The notes under the pieces: generated by a model | Databases searched by the model: none | Seen by the model: the letters and a program-made list of their open reading frames with translations, nothing else | Told to the model about the DNA's origin: nothing | Made by a program: the position numbers and the translations under genes | Shown: piece by piece, positions 33,955 through 46,300 of the stretch | Layout: the number at the start of each line of letters is the position of its first letter | Numbering within the stretch: the first letter of the stretch is position 1 | NCBI GenBank assembly: GCA_963965975.1 | Contig: OZ014421.1 | Span: 315,001 to 379,000 of the forward strand | Length of the DNA stretch: 64,000 nt | Direction: 5' to 3' | From: Xestospongia bergquistia | Lineage: Eukaryota; Porifera; Demospongiae; Haplosclerida; Petrosiidae

Positions 33955-36900
33955 CTAATAAATGGTTTCATTGAAGTCTGTTATGATCTCTGACATTGTC
34001 GGACGTTCTCTACGATTCTCTTTCAAACATCGTTTAATAAGAGCTTTAAACGTTGGTCGTCTAATACTGTTAATATGAAGTTGTCTCTGAGCTATTTCAG
34101 GAATACGACAGATCATCATTTCAATCAAGACAACACCATAACTGTAAACATCCATTGCAGGAGAATGGTCTCTTGGTACACCAGCTTCTGGAGCAGAATA
34201 AATTGGATTACCTGGATTGACTGTACGACCAATCATTGGTTGAAGATTAGCTGAACCATAGTCTGATACCTTGGCTCTCCACCTACCAACAATTGGCAGT
34301 AACAGAACGTTAGCAGTGCTGACATCTCTATGTAGTATAGGGTCTGGTTTAAAGAGGTGGAGATAGTTGAGACCACAGGCTATATCTTGACTGATAGCTA
34401 AAACAGCATGATAGGGTAGAGGAGCAGTTTCTAGCTCTTTTCGAAGACTAGTTGGCATTAGTTCTGAGAGGATGATAGGAGTACCCACTTTAGTGGCTCC
34501 TATGAACTGAAGGAGATTAGGATGACGTACTCGAGCAGCAATCTCCATTTCTCTTGTAAAAACTGATTTGTTATATGGTGACAGGATAACTTCATGAAGA
34601 CATTTGGCAGCTACTCTAAGGCCACGAAATTTAGCCACCTTGACTTCTCCCCAACCTCCTTTCCCAAGGATCTCCTCAGTCATCTCAATCTCCTCCTTCC
34701 TTACTACCCAGTGAGACTGTTGTTGTAAGTGTTGAACCTGTTGAAGAGTAGTGTCAGCTTGATGTGTTTGTTGAAGAGCAGATGTTGACTCTTGGAGTTG
34801 TTGACGAAGATCATCATGTTCTCTGTGAAGTTCATCACACTCTTGACGTAGTACTCTTTCTCTCTCTTGACTATCTTGTAGCTGTTGTTGAAGAAACCAT
34901 TCTCTATTTTCATGTTCATGTTGAAGTGTAGCTTGAGTTTGTTGTTTCTCTTGAAGTTCTTGACGTACTTGATTTAGTTGTCTTTCTTTTGTTTGAAGGT
35001 CCTCTTGAAGCGCTCTTGTCAAATCTATCTGCTGTTGTTTGGTATCTTGTAGCTCTTTGTTGGTAACTTCAAGTTGTTGTGTTAAATGTTGTATTTCTCT
35101 ATCTTTCTCTTGTAAATCTTGATGTAATGAAGATGAAGGTTGAAGATGTGTAGGAGATTGGACAGTAAGTTGAGGTTTTTCATGTCTCACAAATGGTTGT
35201 ACAGATATTTCTTGTCTCTTCTGTTGTAGCTTAAGTTGATATTCTTCAGTAGATGTTAGGTTAGTTATTACATCTCCTACAGTCCACTGGTCATCATTAC
35301 ATACTACAGTGAGAGATATAGTATGTTACAATAGTATTGAGTTATGAGACTAGTTTGTAATATAAACAGTTAGTGTTCAATACTCCTATATCATACTGTA
35401 ATATTACTGATAATGTGTGTGTGTGTGTACTATATAACAAATACTATCATGAATAGACACTACTTACTAAGTTCTATCACTGTAGTATCATTGACTTTAC
35501 CCCTATAGAGTCCTAAAAGAGAACTTTTTATTCCACCAAATTGTACTACCCATACAGTGGTAGGTGACACATTCCATAATGAGAGGGAGTGACCATATCT
35601 CATAGTCACTGACTCTGGTATATTGAGCTATAAGATGGAATATAGCGTACTATATGACATTATAATAATGATGTTATGATATTACTACAAAACTAGTCAT
35701 TATACATGTAACATCAGTGGATACATGTACTCTAGTAACAGACTATAACTTTGTATGAACTGGTAGAGTTGATATGTTACAATACTTTAAAACATGAACA
35801 TAAGTACTTATGTACAGTCTTTAATAACTGAATTATAACTATAAACAAATCAGATATATCAATAGACTATACTATCATAAATGTTAACATACTATAGTGT
35901 CAGGACTACAGGTATAAAACCAGGTCATAAAAAAACAATAACTATTATTAATTATAAATTTTCTATAGATGAGGGTTAACTTCAGAGGTCAAAGTTTAAA
36001 TAGTCACACTTTATTATATCTCTTCATACTGTAGATCACAGACATTAACTCACTTTGTGTTAGTGTTAGGTCACATGATAACTAGTAACTAACCTTTGTC
36101 CATGTCTTTGTATCAGTGTTAAATAACCAGCTGTCATATGTACCAATTCCACCTACTATCATCACATGTAGGCCACTGATAATAGTAGTAGCATGATCAT
36201 ATCTACTCTGAGGCCAATTCACAGATTTAGGAAGTGGTTCACTTATCTTCTCCCAGTGCTAGGTAGATAATATTCAACTTAACATATTATACAATTAACA
36301 TAGGAGTAATTAATACTGTATAATGGGAAATGTTTAAGAATATTGTTCATTTTATAGTTTATGTGGATATTAATTTAGTTACAATATTTTATTGAAGACC
36401 TGGGACATCTATTTTAATATTGAACAACAACAGGAAAATTTACTTTTTGAGGATAATATTTTAAATATAATTGTGAATTATTAAAAGTTTCTAGAGTTAA
36501 AAGTGATTATGAACATTCCTAATAAACAATAGCTTTAAACTTTGTATATCAGTTAGTAAATGATAGATCAAGCATTGATACGACTTTTAAACAAATATTA
36601 CCTCCTTGTGAACTCAATTGTTTAAGGAATTTATCAAATTCTACCATTTCTGAATAGAAAAAATTTAATAAACTGCTTTTTTGTGTTGTTCACTTTCAGA
36701 CAAAACAACTTAACAATAGACAATTTTGTTGAGCAGTCATTATAGCATTTATTCAAGGATAGCATTTAACTTTGTTGGCTTACAGAAAAAAGGGAGGCTA
36801 CTTTTCAAGAGTGACATCTAGTCAAGGAAATATGGTATCACTATATAGTTGACTACAGGAATGTTTCAGTTATCAATATAACCTCTAAGTTGATTAAAGA

Positions 36901-37886
36901 AATATTAACAAACAATAAATCACTTGTTTATTAATAAAACAGTTCCTAATAATAATATAAAGACATTATATACTATAAATTTAGTTCTTTAAACTTGATT
37001 ACTCCACAATATTATATAGTAACTAAATACTTTAACTTAATACATATTGTACTCACCACTGCAGTCTTTGTACATTGAGCAATATACACAGTATTAATAG
37101 AACCATTACGAGTATTACCACCAAATAACAGAGCTCTGTTATATGGTAGTGATGTAAGAGTGAAGCCATTACAAGGAGGTGGGTGTTTTCCACTGATATC
37201 TGGTATTATCCATTGACCTGAAATACAAACAGTTATAAAATTGTACTTAATATATAATGTATTGATAACATGATATATTGATCTTCTTACCACTGGATAA
37301 CTGATAATAGTGGTGTTCATTTGTACGAACATTAGTACTAGGAGTATCACTATACTGAGCACCAGGTTGTGGAGAGGTTGGACGTGGACCATATCCACCA
37401 ACTACCAGTAGATAATCCACTTTATTGAATGTAAGAGATATCATCCCACAGTGTGACTTCATCATTGGACCCATACTTGGATTAGTTGGGAACAGTTCAT
37501 TCCATGTAAGTGAATCTGTTATTAATGAGTTGAGACTATTGTGATGACACTCACCACAATAGCCTCCAAAATAGTATATCCTGTTACTGATAACAGTAGA
37601 GGCATAGCAATAGACACACAGTGGAGGTTTTCCATTAGTAGGTCGTTGTTTCCATCTACCAGTTGGTAAGTGAAATAATTCAATAACAGAGGTCATCCTC
37701 TGTTTGACTTCATTATAATGTATTCTAGGGAGACCATCTATATTACCACCCCACATGTAGAGGTAGTCACCCACTATATATGTGGAGTGATGAGACCTCT
37801 TTGTAGGTACATAATAATCTGTAGAACATGATACACACACACACATAACAATAGATAATTATTATTATCATACCTGATCTGAACAT
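33955..37886 (-). CDS. Kelch, coiled-coil, TKL-like protein kinase (K1)
   Basis: Six exons: 37874-37886 (MFRS), 37291-37818, 37057-37217, 36094-36258, 35468-35627 and 33955-35303; the phases join to 791 aa. Residues 5-345 form a six-blade Kelch propeller (DYLYMWGG, RIYYFGGYC, DYLLVVGGYG, RALLFGGN, HVMIVGGIG, VWVVQFGG). Residues 400-540 are a Gln/Glu-rich coiled coil. A kinase domain follows from about 545: GKGGWGEV loop, VAAKCLH lysine, HRDVSTANVLL catalytic loop, SDYGSANL in place of DFG, SAPEAG and DVYSYGVVLIEMM. All catalytic residues (K, E, HRD, N, D) are there, so it should be active, probably as a TKL-group kinase. The long intron 3 (36259-37056) holds nothing I recognise. It lies head to head with the caspase gene at 39404. 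Confidence 0.85.
35414..35428. repeat. (GT)n microsatellite
   Basis: A TG run in the last intron of K1. Shorter versions stand at the same place in the paralogs (about 44775, 51500 and 57011). Confidence 0.8.
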
Positions 37887-38680
37887 CTTAGCTATTTCAG
37901 AGCTGGTGGTAGTTACACATACTTCCTTCAGGCAGCAATTCCATGCCCTCTTAATAATGAGCCACACCCTTTTTAAGATTTTAAGCTTGCCAAAATCTTC
38001 TGCAAGCGACCGTTAGGAACAATCATTATACATATCATATAGTACCATTATTGTCAAATTAGTACAGGTACTGTTAAGTGTGACAATATATTGAGAATGA
38101 TCCTCTACATTGATGTATTACTTCAGTGGTTTAGTAGCTGAATTATAGTCTATGAACTTAAAGATCATTATATAAGTGTTCTGTAGTATCCTATTGACAA
38201 TGACATCATACTAATATATTTAGCTATTATAAGCCAGGACAATATTATATAAGTTTCATACATTGTTATTAGTACAATTATAAGACAGATTTCATGCATT
38301 GCCTGCTCCTTCATATATAGAGAGTGTTCCTCTCTATTTGAAGGAGCTGGATATGATTGAAGAACAAACAAAGAATGGCCTAATGGACTATGATAGAGCT
38401 AGTTAATTCTTACTGCATGAAAACTGCATGTCGTCCATATTATACTATATTTGATTACATTAACCCTATGTGTGTTATCATTAACACACTTACGACAAAA
38501 TGTCTGTGTGAGAGTCAACTTGCTTACATTTCCACAAATGCTCACAAAACTTCGAGAAACAGACTCTTACTTCTCCTGTTCCTCTAATGATAAGAAATCA
38601 TTAAGACGATGAAAGCATATAATATCTATTGCAAAATTATTGTATACATGTACAACAATATAGTAGAAAGAAACTCAATA
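37887..38680. promoter_or_regulatory. Divergent promoter region of K1 and the caspase side
   Basis: No gene seen. Two blocks are kept among the duplicated units: 38005-38160 (GCAAGCGACCGTTA, TAGTACCATTATTGTCAAAT) matches 47340-47500 and, more weakly, 53690-53800 and 59815-59880; 38285-38400 (TGCCTGCTCCTTCA) matches 48665-48775 and 60070-60110. The open frames here are not kept between copies, which argues for noncoding sequence. Confidence 0.5.
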
Positions 38681-38712
38681 AGAAGAGGAAGTATATATAG
38701 TTACATATATGA
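38681..38712 (+). promoter_or_regulatory. Caspase-type core promoter box (now before a relic)
   Basis: AGAAGAGGAAGTATATATAG followed by TTACATATATGA. The same string lies exactly 183 and 176 bp before the ATGs of the caspase copies at 49227 and 60455. It joins an ETS/PU-box-like GAGGAAGT with a TATA-like run. Confidence 0.5.
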
Positions 38713-38898
38713 GGAGTGGATACAAGTTATCCTATTACTACTAATGTAATATAATACTCTACTATCAATGTTGGGACTGTACATCTGTCACAATACAAAG
38801 AACAGTCTTAATTTCTACAATAGGCTTGCATTGTGTAAGTTGTAATGGGTTGGTTTATCCATGTAATAAATCTCAAGGTCAGTTTACTAGGGCAAATA

Positions 38899-39070
38899 AT
38901 GGGCGAATATAGGAAGAGATGCTATGACAACTATTGATACTTATATTACTGATCTAGTAAATGTTATATCTGTAGGACTTGTGACAATAGTATTTGCATG
39001 TGCAGAAATAATTTAATTCCTACACTTCTCTGAAATAAGCTCACTGATACTTTAGTAGATGGTCATGACA
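38899..39070 (+). pseudogene. Relic of caspase exon 1
   Basis: Resembles 60455-60620 of the intact caspase (ATGGGCGAATATAGGAAGAG, TGCAGAAATAATTTAATTCC, CTCACTGATACTTT) but has stops and gaps, and its end runs straight into GATGGTCATGAC, the start of exon 2. After it, a second caspase upstream region leads to the live gene at 39404. The first-exon region was thus duplicated in tandem here and one copy died. Confidence 0.65.
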
Positions 39071-39403
39071 TATGGAAAACAAAATTAGTTATCTTATTAC
39101 TACTAATGTAATATAATACTCTACTATCTATATTGGGAGTACGGTGTACACCTGGGTTAGAGTGGGTTGGTTTATCCTTGTTAAAAATATCAAGGTTGAT
39201 TTACTAGGAAGTCTGTCAGGGCAATAGTTTTGATAATACTTGACATAATGACACCAAGATATATATAAACACCATTTACTGTATTAGAGTCTGTATGTAT
39301 TATAAATACTTGGTTGGTTAATAGTCTTTATTCTGTTAGACGATAGCATCAGATAATATTTGTGTACTTTCAATAGCTATTCAGACTGTATTGTGCACAA
39401 GTC

Positions 39404-42400
39404 ATGGATGAATTCAAGAAAAAGCTGGGAAGAGATGCAGATAATGCTATTACTTCTAACAATGTTGCTGTCATAGATGTTATAGCTAAAGATCCAAAAC
39501 CCTATGTAGAGGCTTGTAAAGAGAGTAGCATAATCACCAAATCCTTTGCAAAAGACCTTAATGATCATCTTAATAATTGGAGTGCTAAAGAGAGAGCAAG
39601 AAATCTAGTTAGTGATTTGCAGACAACTGTCAAATATAGTCCAGAATATCTGGACAAGTTTCTTGTCATTTTAGTCGATCAAGGTGGTGCAGTTGGTAAA
39701 AATATAGCTGCTGACATTGTTAAATGTTTGAAATTCAGTAAGTGTAAATATTTGTGATTTTTTAAATTTCTTATATTTTTTTAGAAGATCATAATTTACA
39801 ATCTTACTATGAATTAGTAGGAGATAATAAAGGACAAGAGACTCTTGCCATCTCTACCGACTCCAAAAAAGGTATTTATTCATTTTTCTCATGTTATACA
39901 GTTATGGTATTGGTTGTATAAGAAATGGCAGAGTCACTAGTCTAGCATTATTTACTCATTAGAGCTCTAGATCACATTGGAGGTGATATATATTGTAATT
40001 TAAGAACAAACTATAACTTTATACACCCAATATATATTGGGTGTATAAAGTTATATATGTCACACTACTAAATGGATATATTGTACAACATTATTTGTAA
40101 TTGTGAGGTAGTGAAGCATATTTATTGTAGTTTGTAGGAGGACATGTATGTGCAAACTTGTAATAACTTTGGCTTGTATCTTATAACTTTCACTCTGATA
40201 ATAATTCTACCTTTTTGTGGTATACTGTAGCTGATTATCTAATTAATGTATGGTTAATACTTTATAACTGATCTGGGCATGCTTGTTATGATATGAGAAG
40301 ACCTTGTGTATCTTCGTTTACATAGTGTTATTATAGCAGTGTGCTTTCCCTCTATTAAATCTTTGTCAATCTGATATAAAACTCTAACCTTTTTGTGCTA
40401 GCAATAGAACAGTGATACAGTTATAAGTTTATATGTTTATGCATCAAGATTAGGTGTTGTCATTGTGAGATAGAAATATAAACATTTAACTGAAAATGGA
40501 GATTGACAGTAGCACTATATTTTTAGCCTTGTAAATGATGATGAAAATGTAGTTAACATAGAATATTAGCAAAAGAGAGATTGTTGAGTTAAAAAGAAAA
40601 GGAACGATGACAGAAATTATATTCTGTTCAATTGTTCAATAAGTACATATCTTAAAGTTGTCAATTGTTTTAAGATTATGCTTTGTAAAAGTAATTGGTT
40701 ACTTTAACCAATACGTGGTTATAGAGGATGTATTTAACAAAATTATTTGATACAAACTGAAAGTAAACATAATACTATTTATTATACTAATTAATTGTAC
40801 TATGAAATTGACTGTTTATCAAAAGTTAGAATTAAGAGACTTTATTTTGTCTTACAATAAAAATAATATCATTATTATTTTATTATCTAACATTTGTTAT
40901 CTAAACAATCAATTCCATAGGACAATAGTAATCATAACAGTATATATATATATATTGTACTTACTTTCAGTTTCATCAAATAATTTTTCTATATGAAATT
41001 GATAAAATTAAACTATGAAGTGGTTTTATCAATTATATGGTTTAACTGAGCACAGAATTAAAAACAAACTGTGTTTCTAATTCATTTGTAGGTTATGTAT
41101 AATGTCCCATGATAAACTTAAATAAAATATATAGACAACTTAATATACTCACCATGATTTCATTAAATAGTTACCACTGGACAAAGTGGCGAAGTAAAAG
41201 AATCAAATGACAAAACTAAGGTAACTATAACACATAAATAGACTAAATAATTTTATGAACTATCAAATATCTATGCATGCATCTATGCTGGGAGTCCACA
41301 AGGTAATATTGAAACTGTTTTGAAATGCTCACTATATGTGTGCTTTAATATATAGGTGGAGCCTTTGCACAGTGCTAAAATTGGACAGAGTGTTGGAAGT
41401 GATGAAACAGATAGTAATACTAAAGGGCAGAGTCATGGAGTAGAGGAAACAGATGGGAAGACTATAGTAAGTATAACATCTGTACAAATGAAAAAAGGCT
41501 ATTGATCATCATATGGAGTCAATGCATTTATCATTACTTTTTTATATACCTTAACCATTATTAATTATGACTAATAATTTTATAGTGTACATATACATGT
41601 GTCAAAATCAGTATATGATATATCCAACTAAAAATACATATAACTTTAGTTATGTAAGCAAGCTGGATCAACTGATATTAACTATTATGCCTATTTTATT
41701 ATATTGGTATATGAACTGTAAAGTCATTAGAAAGGCATATATATGTACATTATTATCATGCACTATTTATTACTATAGGCTCAAGGTGGCAGCCTACCAG
41801 GCTGTTATGATATATCTGATAAACAAGATCATGGCATAGCTCTCATCATTGCTAATATTAAAGACCGTGATGGAGCAGAAGAACATGAAGAGATGCTTTC
41901 TGAAACCTTCAAAAAACTTGGTTATATGGTTGTCTGCAATCATGACCTTACTGGTCAGGAGATGAAAGATTGTTTGTCTAGTGTAGCAAAGTTTTGGATT
42001 AAGTGTGAGCATGACAGTTTTATATGCTGTATTTCATCTCATGGTAATGCATCCAGTGTAGTAGGAGTTGATGGTGTCGCAGTTAAAGTTGGTGATTTAG
42101 CTAAAATAGTTAATGGCTCTGGGTGTTCCAAGCTCAATGGAAAACCTAAAATGTTCTTTATTCAGGCATGTAGGGGTGAGGAGGCTATTGCACCAGTAGA
42201 TACATTGTTGGGAAGTGAGAAGAGATCATTGCCATCTGAAGCTGATTTCTTCTTTGGGTTTAGTACTTGTCAAGACAAAGTTGCTGTACGCTCAGCCTAC
42301 ATCCCAGTGCTGTGTGAGACATTTAATTGTTATGCTTCACATATGAGTCTCTATGATATGATGATACTTGTTAATGACAAAGTGTCACAACCCAAACACC

Positions 42401-42489
42401 GAGTTGAATTACCAAGTGGAAATACGGAGGACCATCAGCAAATTCCTGAGATTGTCAGCCGATTACGACGCAAAGTTTTCTTCAAGTAA
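39404..42489 (+). CDS. Caspase with death-fold (CARD-like) prodomain (C1)
   Basis: Five exons: 39404-39737, 39785-39871, 41171-41220, 41356-41466 and 41779-42489, about 430 aa. The prodomain (residues 1-112, LGRDADNAITSNNV ... ARNLVSDLQ ... LDKFLVILVD) looks like a CARD-type helical bundle. A Ser/Thr/Glu-rich linker follows, then the peptidase C14A fold: HGIALIIAN, catalytic His in CCISSHGN, catalytic Cys in FFIQACRGE, and SEADFFFGFSTC with a kept Arg (VAVRSAY). It cleaves after Asp in apoptosis or inflammation if typical. Compared with the caspase at 60455 it is much diverged, has extra linker exons, and its p20 and p10 loops are shorter (RSAYIP lacks the KEKG insert). Intron 2 (1.3 kb) carries a palindrome and a foldback element. 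Confidence 0.85.
40013..40054. repeat. Perfect 42-bp palindrome
   Basis: Half-site ATAACTTTATACACCCAATAT followed at once by its exact reverse complement, in caspase C1 intron 2. No spacer. It could be a replication-slippage product or the ends of a tiny element. Confidence 0.85.
40739..40988. repeat. Foldback element, 250 bp, AAATTATTTGAT ends
   Basis: Left arm AAATTATTTGATACAAACTG, right arm the reverse complement type CAGTTTCATCAAATAATTT. The ends resemble the 140-bp hairpins at 5978 and 16493, so one MITE family seems to be present in both halves of the window. Inside: AT-rich, no gene. Confidence 0.6.
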
Positions 42490-42867
42490 CAAACTGTGTG
42501 ACTTTTGTATAGCTGCTGAGTTTTTGTACTAATACTGTAGTTAACTATATAAGTATTTTTTTAATAATAGTTTTTTTGTGAAGAAGAGATTAAATTCCAA
42601 ACTGTGTATGTTGTATATTATCTCATGGAGATATGGAAGGTGTTGATGGTGAACATATTTCAATGTTCCTATATGCCTCATGATTGAAAACAGATGAAGA
42701 AGGATTCAAGAAGCTAATAGAGTAGCCTGAGTTAATGGATGAATATTACATATGATACAAAATACACTATCATAACATACTTAACAAAAGAACTGACTTA
42801 TAACAAAATGTCTGTGTAAGAGTCAACTGGCTTACATTTCCATGCACCATTAGCTCACAAAAAAATA
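42490..42867 (+). pseudogene. Caspase relic and scrambled upstream fragments
   Basis: 42605-42662 matches the catalytic-His coding region of the caspase at 60455 (TATCTCATGGAGATA, GGAAGGTGTTGATGG, GAACATATTTC), but it stands alone with no catalytic Cys part. It is joined directly to 42663-42830, which resembles caspase upstream DNA (TATATGCCT..TGATTGAAAA; AAAATGTCTGTGT). This is a rearranged remnant of a further caspase copy. Confidence 0.65.
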
Positions 42868-43060
42868 TATTATTATTATTATGGGGGCTAACTCTTTATT
42901 AGGATGGTAAATGTTCAGCTCAGTTTGAACATACCATACTGGTTACTGAAACTGGTTATGAAATCTTAACATTACGAGAAGAAGGTCAACCTCATTTTAA
43001 AGATCAACTTAGTACATTATAAATAATAACTTGTAATTATAAAATTAATAAATCAAAAAG
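42868..43060 (+). pseudogene. METAP1 last-exon fragment (copy 1)
   Basis: Repeats 33636-33830: the end of METAP1 intron 11 (TATGGGGGCTAACTCTTTAT), the whole last coding exon ([20 protein letters not shown] ... FKDQLSTL) and the 3' flank, with a few changes such as REEGQP. There is no promoter or other exon, so it cannot make the enzyme. It marks a duplication joint. Confidence 0.9.
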
Positions 43061-43326
43061 GTCACAAAAAAGGGATTATTATAACTAATAATAAATACAG
43101 TCATACATACTGTTATTATTATAATAATCACACATTACCACTACCAATATAACATTAGTAACTATCATAATATTCACTATAACAATTATGTTAAAATCCA
43201 CTCATAATCAAAATGTCCAAATATGGTAATATTATTATAATAATCACACACAGTACAATACCTAAACTAACTATTATAATAACCTTACTACTAAAATTAT
43301 AACACACACTATATTATTGTACACTA

Positions 43327-46300
43327 TTAAATGGTTTCATTGAAGTCTGTTATGATCTCTGACATTGTTGGACGTTCTCTACGATTCTCCTTCAAACATC
43401 GCTCAATAAGAGCTTTAAATGTTGGTCGTCGAATACTGTTAATATGAAGTTGTCTCTGAGCTACCTCAGGAATATGACAGATCATCATTTCAATCAAGAC
43501 AACACCATAACTGTAAACATCCATTGCAGGAGAATGGTCTCTTGGTACACCAGCTTCTGGAGCAGAATAAACTGGATTACCTGGATTGACTGTACGACCA
43601 ATCATTGGTTGAAGATTAGCTGAACCATAGTCTGATACCTTGGCTCTCCAACTGCTACCAATTAACTGCAGAAGGACATTAGCAGTGCTGACATCTCTAT
43701 GTAGTATTGGGTCTGGTTTAAAGAGGTGGAGATAGTTGAGACCACAGGCTATATCTTGACTGATAGCTAAAACAGCATGATAGGGTAGAGGACCAGTTTC
43801 TAACTCTTGGCGAAGACTAGTTGGCATTAGTTCTGATAGGATGATAGGAGTACCCACTCGAGTGGCTCCTATGAACTGAAGGAGATTGGGATGACGTACT
43901 CGAGCAGCAATCTCCATTTCTCTTGTAAAAACTGATATGTTATATGGTGACAGGATAACTTCATGAAGACATTTGGCAGCCACTCTAAGGCCACAAAATT
44001 TAGCTACCTTGACTTCTCCCCAACCTCCTTTCCCAAGGATCTCCTCAGTCATCTCAATCTCATCCCTTCTTACTACCCAGTAAAATTGTTCTTGTAACTG
44101 TTGAACTTGTTGTTGAAGTGTGGTATTAGCTTGATGTGTTTGTTGAAGAGCAGTGGTTGACTCTTGGAGTTGTTGACGAAGATCTTCATGTTCTTGGCGA
44201 AGGTCATCAAACTCTTGACGTAGTACTCTTTCCCTCTCTTGACTATCCTGTAACTGTCGTCGTTCCCTCTCTTCTTGATCTTGTAGTTGTTGTTGAAGTA
44301 ACCTTTCTCTATTTCTGTGCTCACGTTCAAGATTAGCTTGAGTTTGTATTTTCTCTTGAAGTTCTTGACATAGTTGATGCAGTTGTCTTTCTTTTGTTTG
44401 AAGGTCCTCTTGAATTGCTCTTGTCATAACTATCTGCTGTTGTTTGGTATCTTGTAGCTCTTTGTTGGTAACTTCACATTGAATTTCTCGATCATTCTCT
44501 TGTAAATCTTGATGTAATGAAGATGAAGGTTGAAGACGTGTAGGAGATTGGACAGTAAGTTGAGGTTGTCCATGTCTCTTCTGTTGTAGCTTAAGTTGAT
44601 ATTCTTTAGTAGATGTTAGGTTAGTTATTACATCTCCTACAGTCCACTGGTCATCATTACATACTACAGTGAGAGATATAGTATGTTACAATAGTATTGA
44701 GTTATGAGACTAGTTTGTAATATAAACAGTTAATGTGTCAATACTCCTATATCATACTGTGATAATACTGATAATGTGTGTGTGTACTATATAACAAATA
44801 CTGTCATCAATAGACAGTACTTACTAAGTTCTATCACTGTAGTATTATTGACTTTACCCCTATAAAGTCCTAAAAGAGAACTTTGTATTCCACCAAATTG
44901 TACTACCCAGACAGTAGTAGGTGACACATTCCATAATGAGAGGGAGTGTTTATCTATCTTAGTCACTGACTCTGGTATATTGAGCTATAAGATGGAATAG
45001 AGTGTATTATATGACATTATAATAATGATGTTATGATATTACTACAAAACTAGTCATTATACATGTAACATCAGTGGATACATGTACTCTAGTAACAGAC
45101 TATAACTTTGTGTGAACCAGTAGAGTTGACATGTTACAATACTTTAAAACATGAACATAAGTACTTATGTACAGTCTTTAATAACTGAATTATAACTATA
45201 AACAAATCAGATATATCAATAGACTATACTATCATAAATGTTAACATACTATAGTGTCAGGACTACAGGTATAAAATCAGGTCATAAAAACAATAACAAT
45301 TATTAACTATAAAATGTCTATAGATTAGGGTTATTTCTGGAGGTCAAACTTTAAATTGTCCCCTCATACCGTAGATAATAGACATTAACTCACTTTGTGT
45401 TAATGTTTGGTCACAGGATAACTAGTAACTAACCTTTGTCCATGTCTTTGTATCAATGTTAAATAACCAGCTGTCACCAACAGTACCAAGTGTTATATCA
45501 TATCCACCCACTATCATCACATGTAGGTCACTGATAATAGTGGTGGCATGATCATATCTACTCTGAGGCCAATTCACAGATTTAGGAAGTGGTTCACTTA
45601 TCTTCTTCCAGTGCTAGGTAGATAATATTCAAGTTAACATATTATATAATTATCATAGCAGTAATTAATACTGTATAGGAAATGTTTAAGAATATTGTTC
45701 ATTTTATAGTTTATGTGGATTTTCATTTAGTTACAATATTTTATTGAAGACCTGGAACATCTATTTCAATATTGAATAACAACAGGAAAATTTACTATTT
45801 GAGGATAATATTTGAAATATAATTGTGAATTATTAAAGTTTCTAGAATTAAAAGTGAGTCTGAACATTCCTGATAAACAATATCTTTAAACTTTGTATAT
45901 CAGTTAGTAAATGATAGATCAAGCTTTGACAGTTTTAAGCAAATTGTTTAAGGAATTTATCAAATTCTACATTTTCTGAATAGAAAAAACCCCTACTTTT
46001 TGTGTTGTTCACTTTCAGACAAAACAACTTAACAATAGACAATTTTGTTGAGCAATCATTGTAGCATTTATTCAAGGATAGCATTAAGGCTCATTGACTT
46101 ACAGAAAAAAGGGAGGCTACTATTCATGAGTGACATTTATTCAAGGAAATATGGTATCACTATATAGTTGACTAAAGGAACGTTTCAGTTATCAGTATAA
46201 CCTCTAAGTTGATTAAAGAAATATTAACAAACAATGAATCACTTGTTTAATAATAAAACAGTTCCTAATAATAATATAAAGACATTATATACTATAAATT

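Noticed and set aside
41567-41778. Upstream ATG at 41567 (open frame to 41839) over the acceptor of the last C1 exon
   Set aside because: AT-rich intron DNA; the spliced frame from 41779 continues the caspase without a break.
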